In this document: one piece after another, positions 13,801 to 21,143 of the stretch
How positions within the stretch are numbered: position 1 is the stretch's first letter
Layout of the letters: the number at the start of each line of letters is the position of its first letter
Source of the DNA: Thermoplasmata archaeon
GTDB taxonomy: Archaea; Thermoplasmatota; Thermoplasmata; Lutacidiplasmatales; UBA184
Length of the DNA stretch: 43,170 nucleotides
Direction of reading: 5' to 3'
Assembly (NCBI GenBank): GCA_027365105.1
Contig: DAHXNZ010000013.1
Span: 1 to 43,170 of the forward strand
The notes under the pieces: generated by a model
The model's database searches: none
Seen by the model: the letters and a program-made list of their open reading frames with translations, nothing else
Told to the model about the DNA's origin: nothing
Translations under genes and position numbers: made by a program

Positions 13801-16499
13801 CCAACGCCCAGTCGGACAACCTCACCGTGACCGATCCGACCGGGGGGGGCACGGTCGCGAATGTCTCGGTCCAGTACGCGCCGCGGGCCCTCGCCTACGA
13901 CCCCCTCATCCGTTCGATGATCGTGGCCGACTCGGGCTCGAACAACCTCACGATCGTCAGCGGCAGCACCTTCGCGGTCACCCGGAACGTTTCCTCCGGC
14001 GGCTCGGATCCGGTCGCGGTCGTCTACGACCCGACCAGTGCGAGCCTGGTCGTCCTGGATGCCGGATCCGGCCGGGTGGTCCGGCTGGAGGGGGGGAACC
14101 TGACCCCCGAGAACAACGTCAGCCTCACCCTCTCGCCATCGGCCCGGCCGACCGGGCTCGCGGTCGCCAACCAGACCGGGGCCGTCTTCATCACCTCCAA
14201 CTCGACCTACGCCGGCGGCCCCGGTAGTTTGACGGTGCTGAACGCCACCCTCGCCCCGGTCGCGACCGTCGGGCTCGGCGCGGTGCCTCAGGGGCTGGTC
14301 TGGGACCCGGCCCACGGTCAGATCGACATCGCCGAACCGTCGTCCGGCCAGGTCGCCCTCTACGACGGGAACGGTTCGGCGAGCCCCCGTCTGGCCGGCT
14401 CCGTCCGGGTGGGGGCCGGCCCGACGGCGGGCGCCGACATCCCGACGACCCGGGAGGTCGTGATCCTGAACACGGGCGGGCGGAACCTCTCGGTGGTCGG
14501 CCGGGGAGCGCGCCGGGGCATCCTCTGGGGCCCGATCCCGAAGTATCCGGTCGAGTTCCAGGAGTACGGCCTGCCTCCCGGCCGGTCCTGGACCGTCGAT
14601 CTCAACGGCACCCCGTACACCACCCCGAATGCGACGCTGACGGTCGACCTCCCCAACGGGAGCTACCCCTACCGGTTCCTGCCCGTGGCCGGGGCGAGGC
14701 TCCTCGCTCCGGTGGCCGAGGGCACATTGCAGGTCGAAGGAATGCCGGGGCAGGTCCTCGCGTCGGGTTGGGCCGGCGGCGCGTCGCCTTCGGCGGTCGC
14801 CTTCGATCCCCGACTCGGCGCCCTCTTCGTCACCGACCGCGGCAACGATTCGGTCACGATCCTCAACGGGTCGACCGGCCGGGTCGAGGGCTCGGTCCGG
14901 GTGGGGCATGCGCCGTCGGCGATCCTCGATCTCTCCGCGCAGGGCCGGCTCGTCGTCGCGAACTTCGGGTCCGACAACCTGACGGTCCTGAGCGCGGGGA
15001 CCGGGGCTCCGGTGGGATCGCCGATCGCGGTCGGGCCGAACCCGACGGCGCTCTTGTGGGATCCGTCGGCGGGCCTGCTCGTGGTCGCCAACTACGGCGG
15101 ATCGAACCTGACCCTCGTCAACCTGACCGACGGTCGGTCGGTCGGCTCCCTCCCGGTCGGCCTCGATCCGGTCGCGCTGGCCCTCGACCCTTCGACCGGA
15201 TGGGTGTTCGCCGTCAACGCGGGCTCCAACAACGTCACCGGGGTCGATCCGTCGGATCCGACCGCGCCCTCGATCAACGTGCCGGTGGGGGCCGATCCCC
15301 ACGGGATTGTGTTCGACTCCGCGACCGCGCAGTTCTGGATCACCGACTTCGGGGACGGCAACCTCACCCTCCTCAACGGCTCGACCCCCGCGATCGCCCC
15401 CCAGACCCTGCCCTTCGGGGCGTACCCGGACCAGATCACCTTCGATCCGATCAACGGCTATCTCTACCTCACCGCCGGCGTCGGCCACCGGGTCGAGGCG
15501 GTCAACGGGATCTCCCGGGCGGTCGTCGCCTCGAACCTCCTCCCGTCGGAGTCGGTCACCTTCGTGACCTTCCTCCCGGGGAACGGGAACCTGGGCGCGG
15601 TGAATTCGACCGGGGGCACGGTGGCGCTCATCAACGGACTCGGGCCGGTGACCGCCCTGTTCGCGCCCTACCTCTATCCCGTGAGCTTTGTGACGGAGGG
15701 CCGACCGGTCGGGCTTCCGTTCGTCCTCGACCTCAACGCGTCCTCCTATCCGAGCGTCGGTTCGAACCTCACGCTCGAGCTGGGGAACGGGAGCTACCCC
15801 TTCCGGATCGAACCGATCCCGGGATGGTCGGTGACTCCGGCCCAAGGGACGGTGACGATCAACGGGAGCGGCGCGAGGGTCCTGCTCGACTTCGCCCAGA
15901 TCACCTACACCGTGACGGTCGACGAAATCGGGCTCCCGAACGGGACCCTCTGGAGCATCACCTTCAACGGCACGGTCACCTCGACGACCGGCGCCTCGCT
16001 CACCTGGTCGGTGCCCAACGGCAGCGATCCCTACCAGATCGCCGGGGTCGCGGGGTGGGCGACGACCGGCTACGACGGCACGGTGGAGGTCAACGGAACT
16101 CCGGTCACCCTGACGTTCCGATGGACCCAGGTCACCTACCCGGTCGTCGTCACCGTCCAGGGGATCTCGAACGGCACCCTCTGGACCCTCGTGGTCAACG
16201 GGCAACCGTTCACCTCCAACACGACGACCCTCGAGCTGGATCTGCCGAACGGGAGCTACACGCTCACGGTCGTCCCTCCGCCGGGCTACCACCTCCGGGC
16301 CACGCTCGGGAACCTGACGCTCTCCGGTGCGGCCCCATCGGCCCCGGTCGTGGTGGGATTCGTCCCGATCCCGGCACCGCCCTCGGCGACCCCGGTGTGG
16401 CTCTGGGCGGCCGGGGGAGCCGGCGGGGCGATCCTGATCGGCCTGCTGGCCTGGGGCACCGCGCGGCGGCGTCGTACGAAGGGTGGCGGAGTTCCCTGA
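10899..16499 (+). CDS. Giant surface protein: four YVTN beta-propellers alternating with thermopsin-type sandwich modules
   Basis: 1866 residues, exported and probably anchored in the membrane. A hydrophobic signal segment ('CLVIVLLAVSLLGVPLSA') lies at about 16-34; the GTG at 10899 or the ATG at 10938 may be the start. Seven beta-sandwich modules of about 70 residues open with patterns such as 'YPVEWASSGLPAGTPW' and contain 'NGTFSY' or 'NGSYPY'. They begin near residues 56, 444, 830, 1216, 1593, 1669 and 1747. Between the first five lie four YVTN-like propeller regions of about 300-380 residues built from 40-residue repeats ('DPVALAVDPHNGEVFVVNAGSDNVTVV' type). A single membrane helix near 1833-1853 and an R/K tail end the protein. 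N-x-S/T sequons are very frequent, so glycosylation is likely. Such proteins serve in cell-surface coats or adhesion; no enzyme domain is visible. Confidence 0.9.
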   Translation: MRPDLPRAGPRRRMTCLVIVLLAVSLLGVPLSAHPSVGPPLRSAPLHALSGPAAGTYPIRVQAIGLPNGTPWSLEIGGTDYSFTNNSPTVYAPNGTYTYRLGSVNGWGPTSADGAQSSGTIFVAGPPNKVVVPGLGLGVGADPTGVVYVPNTTSLYVTSGYFDSVVQIAVGSLPWHREANYSVGSLPSAIAWDGANGTLWVANSESDNLTVLDPSTGQVVVPSLGVGTDPVALAVDPHNGEVFVVNAGSDNVTVVNGSSYQVVDSGIPVGSDPVAIAYAPSTGNLFVADAGANAVTVLNGSNGSVVGSPIPVGVSPSGVAANPANGTIFVTNSGSSNLTILNGSNGRVVVRSVAVGGGPTAPVYDPADGDLYVPNQGTDNLTVIDPARARTVVPSIGTGSSPDAATYVAGTGFIVVLSSTGSNLSAINGNGDLRFAFRPVPQYPVEWASSGLPAGTPWSVTFAGTTYRGTGATLTIPVSNGTFSYTLNPVIDYQPVGEPAQGNLTVVGGQFFTPSPSIPVGSAPSAGVYDNRTGNLYLGNLQNFNLSVVNATTFQTVASISLAEPAVAMAFDPTNGFVYVGYSYTAYVGVLNGSDNAWIANFTIAPGALSTGAVSWITYDPVNQLLYASDTSGYIAVFNGSTSPSVLHDISVGSDPVGSAVAPSTHDLWVAASGSDQVNIVALNGTNGTVEPYSPPSYTQPWAVASDPPLDRIIVSDGNNGGPGNVTVYSASNPNASFRFVAPAGPYSLGIDPAGQMLVASQQVNVLTLYSGARFAFNQSWSGISDYPSAVLYDPPAHAFLVANAYASDWTVLTSHTTVALTWGPAPEYPVVFAETGLPAGTGWQVTLAGMTDRTTNSTIHFEISAGIFPYQIQGPAGYRTDGEPTTGWVVVAGRPANLAPSGVTVGASPDAAAFDPANGLLYVANSLSDNLTIVDPQTMRPVGPGLPVGAAPAAVAYDPVTGDLVVANAQSDNLTVTDPTGGGTVANVSVQYAPRALAYDPLIRSMIVADSGSNNLTIVSGSTFAVTRNVSSGGSDPVAVVYDPTSASLVVLDAGSGRVVRLEGGNLTPENNVSLTLSPSARPTGLAVANQTGAVFITSNSTYAGGPGSLTVLNATLAPVATVGLGAVPQGLVWDPAHGQIDIAEPSSGQVALYDGNGSASPRLAGSVRVGAGPTAGADIPTTREVVILNTGGRNLSVVGRGARRGILWGPIPKYPVEFQEYGLPPGRSWTVDLNGTPYTTPNATLTVDLPNGSYPYRFLPVAGARLLAPVAEGTLQVEGMPGQVLASGWAGGASPSAVAFDPRLGALFVTDRGNDSVTILNGSTGRVEGSVRVGHAPSAILDLSAQGRLVVANFGSDNLTVLSAGTGAPVGSPIAVGPNPTALLWDPSAGLLVVANYGGSNLTLVNLTDGRSVGSLPVGLDPVALALDPSTGWVFAVNAGSNNVTGVDPSDPTAPSINVPVGADPHGIVFDSATAQFWITDFGDGNLTLLNGSTPAIAPQTLPFGAYPDQITFDPINGYLYLTAGVGHRVEAVNGISRAVVASNLLPSESVTFVTFLPGNGNLGAVNSTGGTVALINGLGPVTALFAPYLYPVSFVTEGRPVGLPFVLDLNASSYPSVGSNLTLELGNGSYPFRIEPIPGWSVTPAQGTVTINGSGARVLLDFAQITYTVTVDEIGLPNGTLWSITFNGTVTSTTGASLTWSVPNGSDPYQIAGVAGWATTGYDGTVEVNGTPVTLTFRWTQVTYPVVVTVQGISNGTLWTLVVNGQPFTSNTTTLELDLPNGSYTLTVVPPPGYHLRATLGNLTLSGAAPSAPVVVGFVPIPAPPSATPVWLWAAGGAGGAILIGLLAWGTARRRRTKGGGVP

Positions 16500-16520
16500 C
16501 CCGCCCTCGCCCAACCATAG

Positions 16521-16530
16521 GATTAAGTAG
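16521..16530 (+). promoter_or_regulatory. TATA box before the 176-residue membrane protein
   Basis: GATTAAGTAG is centred about 27 bases before the ATG at 16552, the spacing of an archaeal TATA element for a leaderless mRNA. It also shows that this gene has its own promoter rather than depending on the surface-protein transcript. Confidence 0.55.
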
Positions 16531-16551
16531 CCTGCGCCCGAATCCGGCCTC

Positions 16552-17082
16552 ATGCGGCGGGGTCTGGTGATCGGCGGCGCCATCCTTCTGGTGATTGGGA
16601 TTCTGGTGGCCGGCGGCGGGTACGCCCTGCATGCGGGAAGTAGCCAAGCGGTCATTCCGGCCGGGTCGGCCTTCGTGATCTCTCCGACCGGTGTGAGCGG
16701 GGGGCCTTTCTCGGCCTCCTGGTCGGGCGCGTCGGCCGGCACCACCGTCTACCTCACGTCCCACCGAGGGGGCTGCGCGTCCCCGTCCGGGGTCGTGACC
16801 CAGTCGACCGGCTCGAGCGGGTCGATCTCGGCGACGCTCGCGCTCGGCACCACCTACTACGTCTTTGCGTGTGAATCGGGAAGTGCGGTCCCCATCACGA
16901 TCAGCTATACCTACTCCGGGGTGAGCTACTTCATCCTCATCGGGATCGTCCTGGCGGTCCTGGGCGGGATCCTCCTCGCGGTCGGGGCGCGAGGCAAGCC
17001 CAAGGCCCCCGCGGCGAGCCCGGCGCCCCCGGCGAGCCCGGCCCCTCCGATGCCCCCCGAGGCCGCCGTTCCTCCGAAGTGA
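16552..17082 (+). CDS. Membrane protein of unknown function with an extracytoplasmic domain
   Basis: 176 residues. One hydrophobic helix at the N-terminus (about 6-24) and another near 124-144 bracket an S/T/G-rich domain of about 100 residues ('SPTGVSGGPFSASWSG', 'TSHRGGCASPSG', 'YYVFACESGSAVPI'). That domain probably faces outward and holds two cysteines (about 76 and 106) that could form a disulphide. The C-terminal tail repeats P-A-S-P-A-P and P-P-E units and would be cytosolic. No family is recognised. The domain's strand-rich look and its position after the giant surface protein suggest a small cell-envelope partner, but separate promoters argue against strict co-expression. Confidence 0.75.
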   Translation: MRRGLVIGGAILLVIGILVAGGGYALHAGSSQAVIPAGSAFVISPTGVSGGPFSASWSGASAGTTVYLTSHRGGCASPSGVVTQSTGSSGSISATLALGTTYYVFACESGSAVPITISYTYSGVSYFILIGIVLAVLGGILLAVGARGKPKAPAASPAPPASPAPPMPPEAAVPPK

Positions 17083-17473
17083 GGCGGCTCCGGCCGGCGG
17101 GTCATCCCCCGGGTGGGCCCGTCCTTCCGCGGCGGCCCCGAGACCCGGGACGCGAAACCGGACCCGGAGTCGGGGCGGGTGACGGCTTCGTTGGGCGGCG
17201 GGAGGGGGTCCGACGGCTCGACCGCCGGACCCGGTCCCACGTCGGGGTCGATCCGGAAACCCAGCCCCCCACCTACCCCCGCCTCCTCTCCGCGGCCGGC
17301 ATCGGCCTTCGAGGGCCCCCCGTCCTCGATCGGGCGGCGCTTCCGGCCCACGGCCCGAGACCGGCCCCGGGGCCGGAACTCTTCGCCGCCGAAGGGTCCA
17401 GGGGGCCGGGGCCCCGGCCGCACTCCGGGGAGATGATTGAAATCCAGGGAGGGCCTCCTCCTTCGGGCGGGAC
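17083..17473. other. Intergenic region with a possible promoter at its end
   Basis: About 390 GC-rich bases. Open frames crossing it have no recognisable domain. The only compositional break is AGATGATTGAAATCC (about 17431-17445), about 30 bases before the next ATG, which is the likely promoter of the gene at 17474. Confidence 0.45.
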
Positions 17474-17896
17474 ATGACCCGGCGTCCGCGGAGTGAATCC
17501 GACGATCCCCGCCTGGAGGCGCTCGCCGAACGGCTCCTCAACGCCGCGAAGCGCCCCGAACCCGGCTCGGCCGCCTCGACCCCCGACTTGGCCGGGGCTC
17601 CCGGGACTGTCCGGATCGACTCCGGCACGCTCGAAGCGGCCGGCCTCGGACTGCAGCAGCACGTGCGGCTCCGAAAGAGCGTCCGGCAGAAGCGGCACCA
17701 GGCCCAGCTGGTCGCGGCGATCGTCACGGCGCTCTTCGCGGTCGCCACGGGACTTCTCGGTCAGAGTTCGGGCTGGGCCGGCTACAATCTCGGCGTCGCC
17801 TACGGGTTGCTCATCGGGGGAGCGGTCGTCGCCGGGGTGGCCGGCGGGATCGCGGTCTACCTGGGGATCGGCGAGCCGCAAGGGCTGTCCGAATAG
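17474..17896 (+). CDS. Two-helix membrane protein of unknown function
   Basis: 140 residues. The N-terminal 75 residues are hydrophilic and partly helical ('DPRLEALAERLLNAAKR', then 'GLGLQQHVRLRKSVRQKRHQ'). Two hydrophobic helices follow (about 77-97 and 103-132, 'NLGVAYGLLIGGAVVAGVAGG'). The basic stretch before the first helix suggests that the N-terminus stays in the cytosol. No family recognised. A small AT-rich element lies about 30 bases upstream, so it probably has its own promoter; nothing else in the neighbourhood suggests a pathway. Confidence 0.7.
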   Translation: MTRRPRSESDDPRLEALAERLLNAAKRPEPGSAASTPDLAGAPGTVRIDSGTLEAAGLGLQQHVRLRKSVRQKRHQAQLVAAIVTALFAVATGLLGQSSGWAGYNLGVAYGLLIGGAVVAGVAGGIAVYLGIGEPQGLSE

Positions 17897-18364
17897 CCGA
17901 TCGCCATCCCCGGCGCGACGTCGGGGTCGGGCCCGCGGGCTCCGATGCGGCCGCTCGCCGGCTCCGGTCCGGACGGATTGCGAGCCCGGGCGGCCGGGCT
18001 CCCGACCCGCAGCGGCGCGGTCCCGGGCCGATCCGGCGCGCCGGCATCGGCCGAGCCGCTCGGAGGGTTCGTGAACGACCCGCCGGGGCGACGGGAGGTC
18101 GGTCACCGCGGGTGGAACCGTCTTCGGGGAGCCCGGGGCGGGAGGAACCCGGCGAGGATTCGTCGGCGCGCCGCGGTGGTCGGGGCGAGACCGTGGGCGG
18201 CGCTGCCTCGTCTCCGGCACCGGACCCGGGTGGCCCGTCGCGTGGACCGGCAGCCGACGGGTCCACGGGCCTCGCCGATTCGAGGGGGAACCTGGTGGCC
18301 GGGCGCCGCCGGGTGGGCGTGGGCCGATCCTCGGGCCTGCCGCCGGGCGGGGGCCCCGGGGGAG
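17897..18364. other. Intergenic region without a recognisable gene
   Basis: About 470 bases between a membrane-protein gene and the tRNA-Met gene. It is GC-rich throughout, without conserved frames, hairpins or AT-rich patches that I could identify. Confidence 0.45.
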
Positions 18365-18465
18365 TGTCGGAGGGGGGATTTGAACCCCCGACCCCAGGAT
18401 CTCTCCCGGGGCGCATCCACGCCCCGCTATGAGTCCCGTGCTCTACCGGGCTGAGCCACTCCGAC
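18365..18465 (-). tRNA. tRNA-Met (CAT), elongator, with a 27-nt intron
   Basis: On the minus strand the acceptor arms GTCGGAG and CTCCGAC pair fully, with discriminator A and no encoded CCA. The D arm GCTC/GAGC and T arm GGGGG-TTCAAAT-CCCCC are intact. The anticodon arm reads CGGGA-CTCATA-[intron]-A-TCCTG, giving anticodon CAT in a normal seven-base loop once the insert is removed. The full T-loop and seven-pair acceptor fit an elongator rather than initiator form. It lies 33 bases downstream of the eS1 stop codon, on the same strand. Confidence 0.93.
18401..18427 (-). other. Archaeal tRNA intron (position 37/38)
   Basis: The 27-nt insert sits between nucleotides 37 and 38, the canonical archaeal site. 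Internally CGGGGCG and CGCCCCG can form a seven-pair helix with a TGGATG loop, which would provide the central helix of a bulge-helix-bulge cut by the splicing endonuclease. Confidence 0.85.
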
Positions 18466-18498
18466 AGGGATTCGAACGGCCGCCACGGCCGGTTCCGG

Positions 18499-19200
18499 CT
18501 ACGCGGTGGTGGCGTCGCTCTTCTCGGGCGACGTGTCCACGATCGCTTCGCCCGCCGGGGTATCGGCGGGGACGATCAGATCGGCGATCGGGGCCAGCAC
18601 GACCGAGCGGCGGATCTCGATCTTCTTGAGGGGGTAGAGGGTCTTCACGCCCTGGGCGAGAGTCTTGGTGAGTTCGCCCTGCAGCATCTCGCGGACCAGG
18701 GTGGCCGCGGGCTTCGACTGGGCTTCGGCCTTCAGGACCTCGGCCATCTTGCCCCGGAGCTTCGCGCGGAGGTTCGCCTGCAGGCGCTGCTCCCCGACGG
18801 CGACCGGCTTCAGGATGATCGCGACCCCGTCCTGGGTCACGGTCCGGATGGAGAGATCGATCTTCGAGCGCTTGCGCCGGGCGAGTCGGCGGATATAGTC
18901 GCTCGTCAGGTCGTGGCCGATGAACCGGGCTTCGGCGAAGCCGTCGCCGGTCACCCGCTCGATCTGGAACCGGAGCTTGATGTGGGCCCGCCCCGCATCG
19001 CCGCCGCCGCTCAGCTCCTGGAAGGTGGTCTCGAGGGTCCGGCCGACGAGCTGCTCGGGCTCGTTGGCGATCGTCTCCCCGATCTCGGCGTGCTGGAAGA
19101 TCCCCGGCGCCCGGACCTTGTAGGTCTTCTTGGACCGCCACTTGTCCTTGACCGTCCGGGTCAGCGTGGTCTTCTTCGGGGAAGACTCCTTCTCGGCCAT
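18499..19200 (-). CDS. rps3ae: Small-subunit ribosomal protein eS1 (S3Ae)
   Basis: 233 residues of ribosomal protein eS1, found only in archaea and eukaryotes and placed near the mRNA exit of the small subunit. Signatures in order are 'KDKWRSKKTYKVRAPGIF' (about 17-34), 'IGETIANEPEQLVGRTLE', 'HIKLRFQI', 'GHDLTSDYIRRLARRKRSKID' (held here as GHDLTSDYIRRLARR) and 'MLQGELTKTLAQGVKTLYPLKKIEIRRS' near the end. It has the full length of the family, with a short acidic-polar tail ('DTSPEKSDATTA'). The ATG is preceded by a TATA-like GGTTAAGTA at about -30. This is the clearest single marker that the DNA is archaeal. Confidence 0.96.
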   Translation of the reverse strand: MAEKESSPKKTTLTRTVKDKWRSKKTYKVRAPGIFQHAEIGETIANEPEQLVGRTLETTFQELSGGGDAGRAHIKLRFQIERVTGDGFAEARFIGHDLTSDYIRRLARRKRSKIDLSIRTVTQDGVAIILKPVAVGEQRLQANLRAKLRGKMAEVLKAEAQSKPAATLVREMLQGELTKTLAQGVKTLYPLKKIEIRRSVVLAPIADLIVPADTPAGEAIVDTSPEKSDATTA

Positions 19201-19225
19201 GACTCGGGCGCGCCGAGCGGGGTGC

Positions 19226-19237
19226 CCTACTTAACCG
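19226..19237 (-). promoter_or_regulatory. TATA box of the eS1 gene
   Basis: On the minus strand GGTTAAGTAGG lies about 28-36 bases before the ATG at 19200, in an otherwise GC-rich spacer. Position and sequence match an archaeal TATA element. Confidence 0.55.
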
Positions 19238-19298
19238 TGTCGAGGAGCCCCGACCCCCCGAGGGAGCCCCCGGGACCGATTCCGGCGGCCCGCGGCCG

Positions 19299-19312
19299 AC
19301 AAACTACATATC
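19299..19312 (+). promoter_or_regulatory. TATA box of the MoxR-like gene
   Basis: AACTACATATCCC is centred about 28 bases before the ATG at 19334, consistent with a leaderless transcript. Together with the eS1 element it defines a divergent promoter region. Confidence 0.5.
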
Positions 19313-19333
19313 CCGAGGCCCGCTCCCCGAGCC

Positions 19334-20869
19334 ATGCCGAACCCGCCGGAGAGCGCGACTGCGGTCGGCACCCGGGCGACGGCGGCCGACCTGATCCGGG
19401 ACGGCGCGACCGCATTGAGCCCGTCGGAGCAGTTCCGGGACGAGATCCTGCGGCGGCTCGATGCGTCGCGACGCCAGGGGCTCGACCGGCCCCAGGCCCT
19501 GCGCGCGCTCTTCCCGCGGACCGTCCTTCCGGTCGCCACCTACGACGATCTGGTGACCGCCCTCGTCGCGGGAGCCCACCTCCTCTTCTTCGGCCCCTCC
19601 GGGGCCGGCAAGACCAACCTCGCGAAGGAGCTCTGGTCGATCTTCCCGAAGGAGGTCTGGGCGGTCGAGGGCTGCCCGGTCCTCGATCACCCGCTGTCGG
19701 TCGCCACCGACGCGGGCGCCGCCCGGTTCCCTCCGTGCCCGATCTGCCAGCGCCGGTTCGCGCCGGGCGGGAACTCTGCGGAGTTCGCCCCTTCCCGGGT
19801 CGATCCGACGAAGGTTCCCGCGGTCCGGGTGCGGCTCCGGGAAGGGTTCGGATTCGCCCGGCTCCAGGGGAGCTCCGAGGTCTTTCCGGACTATCTCACG
19901 GGCAACGTGAACCTTCGGAAGCTCGAGGAGATCGGCGACCCGATGAGCCCGCTCGTCCTCGAACCGGGCAAGCTCCTCCAGGCCAACCGCGGCCTCCTGC
20001 TCATCGACGAGATCGGCAAGCTGCCCCTCGGCACCCAGAACGTCCTGCTGCAGGCGCTGCAGGAGGGGTCGGTCACCCCGGCGAAGTCCCGGGAGAGCTT
20101 CCCCGGCAATTTCGTCGCGGTCTGCACGTCGAACCTCTCCGACCTCGACAACATCAACGACCCGCTCAGCGACCGCCTGACCAGCCTGCACATCGAGTAC
20201 AACCCCCGGCACCGGGACAACGTCGAGATCGTCCGTCTGGGTCGGAGCGAGACGTCCCCGGCCTACCTCCCCGAGATCCTGCTCGATGCGGGGGTGCGGG
20301 TGATCGAGACCTGGCGGCTCAAGATGTCGGACGACAACCCCGACATCGGTGAGGTCGGCTCGAACCGCACGCTCCTCGACGTGGCGGCCCGGACCGGGGC
20401 GGTGGCGGTGCTGGCCGGCCGGCCCGCGCCGACGGAGGAGGATGTCCGGACGGGGCTCGTCCATGCGATGCGCGGCCGGATCCGGGCCCGGAGCGGCGAC
20501 TCGTTCCGCCAGAACGAGCGTCGGGTCACCGAGTTCGTGGCCGAGTACCTCCCCCCGGCCCTCAAGCGGAGCGGCGGGGTCTACTGGTGCCGCTACTTCC
20601 GGGGCCCCCTCCACGGGAGCCGCCCGGAGGCCGAAGGGCTCATCGCCGAGGGACGGCGGCTCAAGGACGACGCCGAGCTGCAGGCGAAGGCCGCCGCGGA
20701 TCCGGCCCTCTTCCCGCGGTTCCAGTCCCTGGTCGGATATGTCCAGGCCCGGGAGTCGCCGAAGGCTCCGACCACGCCGTTCGCCGCCACCCTGAGCGTC
20801 TTCCGCCTCCTCGAGGAGCACTCCCTATTCTCCTGCGACGAGGAGGCCGACGACGACGCCGCCCTCTAG
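19334..20869 (+). CDS. MoxR/ChlI-like AAA+ ATPase
   Basis: 511 residues. Walker A GPSGAGKT is at about 87-94 and Walker B LLLIDEIGKL at about 221-230. The core also shows 'QNVLLQALQEGSVTPAKS' and 'FVAVCTSNLSDLDNINDPLSDRL', the sensor-1 and arginine-finger region of the MoxR/Mg-chelatase ATPase clade. MoxR ATPases usually work with a VWA-domain partner to insert metals or remodel protein complexes, and such a partner follows directly here. Unusual for the clade is an insertion after Walker A with C114, C135 and C138 ('PPCPICQRRF') that looks like a zinc-binding knuckle. The C-terminal 130 residues are a helical lid. It ends at CTC-TAG-C, after which coding-like sequence continues in the +1 frame; see the findings. 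Confidence 0.88.
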   Translation: MPNPPESATAVGTRATAADLIRDGATALSPSEQFRDEILRRLDASRRQGLDRPQALRALFPRTVLPVATYDDLVTALVAGAHLLFFGPSGAGKTNLAKELWSIFPKEVWAVEGCPVLDHPLSVATDAGAARFPPCPICQRRFAPGGNSAEFAPSRVDPTKVPAVRVRLREGFGFARLQGSSEVFPDYLTGNVNLRKLEEIGDPMSPLVLEPGKLLQANRGLLLIDEIGKLPLGTQNVLLQALQEGSVTPAKSRESFPGNFVAVCTSNLSDLDNINDPLSDRLTSLHIEYNPRHRDNVEIVRLGRSETSPAYLPEILLDAGVRVIETWRLKMSDDNPDIGEVGSNRTLLDVAARTGAVAVLAGRPAPTEEDVRTGLVHAMRGRIRARSGDSFRQNERRVTEFVAEYLPPALKRSGGVYWCRYFRGPLHGSRPEAEGLIAEGRRLKDDAELQAKAAADPALFPRFQSLVGYVQARESPKAPTTPFAATLSVFRLLEEHSLFSCDEEADDDAAL

Positions 20870-21143
20870 CGGGGACGCCCTCGTCCTCCCCGACTGCGAC
20901 CGGTACCCCGACGATGTCGGGGTCGTCGATCTCCTCGACGCGCTCGATCGCCGGGCGCTCACCCGGGCGCTGGCCGAAGGCGGGATCGACGGCGTCGACC
21001 GGCTGCTCCGTTCGGCCGAGGCGAACGATCCCACCTTCGCCGAAAGGATCCAGCGGTTCCGGGACCGGTGGCGCCGGCAGGCGGCGCGCCGGCTCGGCCG
21101 CACGCTCGAGGCGTACGATCGGCGCGCGGCCGAACTCGAGACG
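20870..21143 (+). other. Coding-like 5' extension of the VWA gene lacking a canonical start codon
   Basis: In the VWA reading frame this stretch encodes a plausible helical segment ('CDRYPDDVGVVDLLDALD', 'GGIDGVDRLLRSAEAND', 'ERIQRFRDRWRR'). It is continuous with the downstream protein and unlike the proline/arginine noise of the other frames. The frame is open back to a stop at 20793-20795, but has no ATG, GTG or TTG before 21144. Translation may enter from the MoxR gene by a +1 shift at 20864-20870, or start at a non-standard codon; a sequence error is also possible. Confidence 0.5.

Noticed and set aside
12519-16745. A 1408-codon open frame on the minus strand opposite the giant surface protein
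   Set aside because: It is R/D/G/E-rich without domains or membrane segments and mirrors the repeat structure of the plus-strand gene; GC-rich DNA with rare stops explains it.
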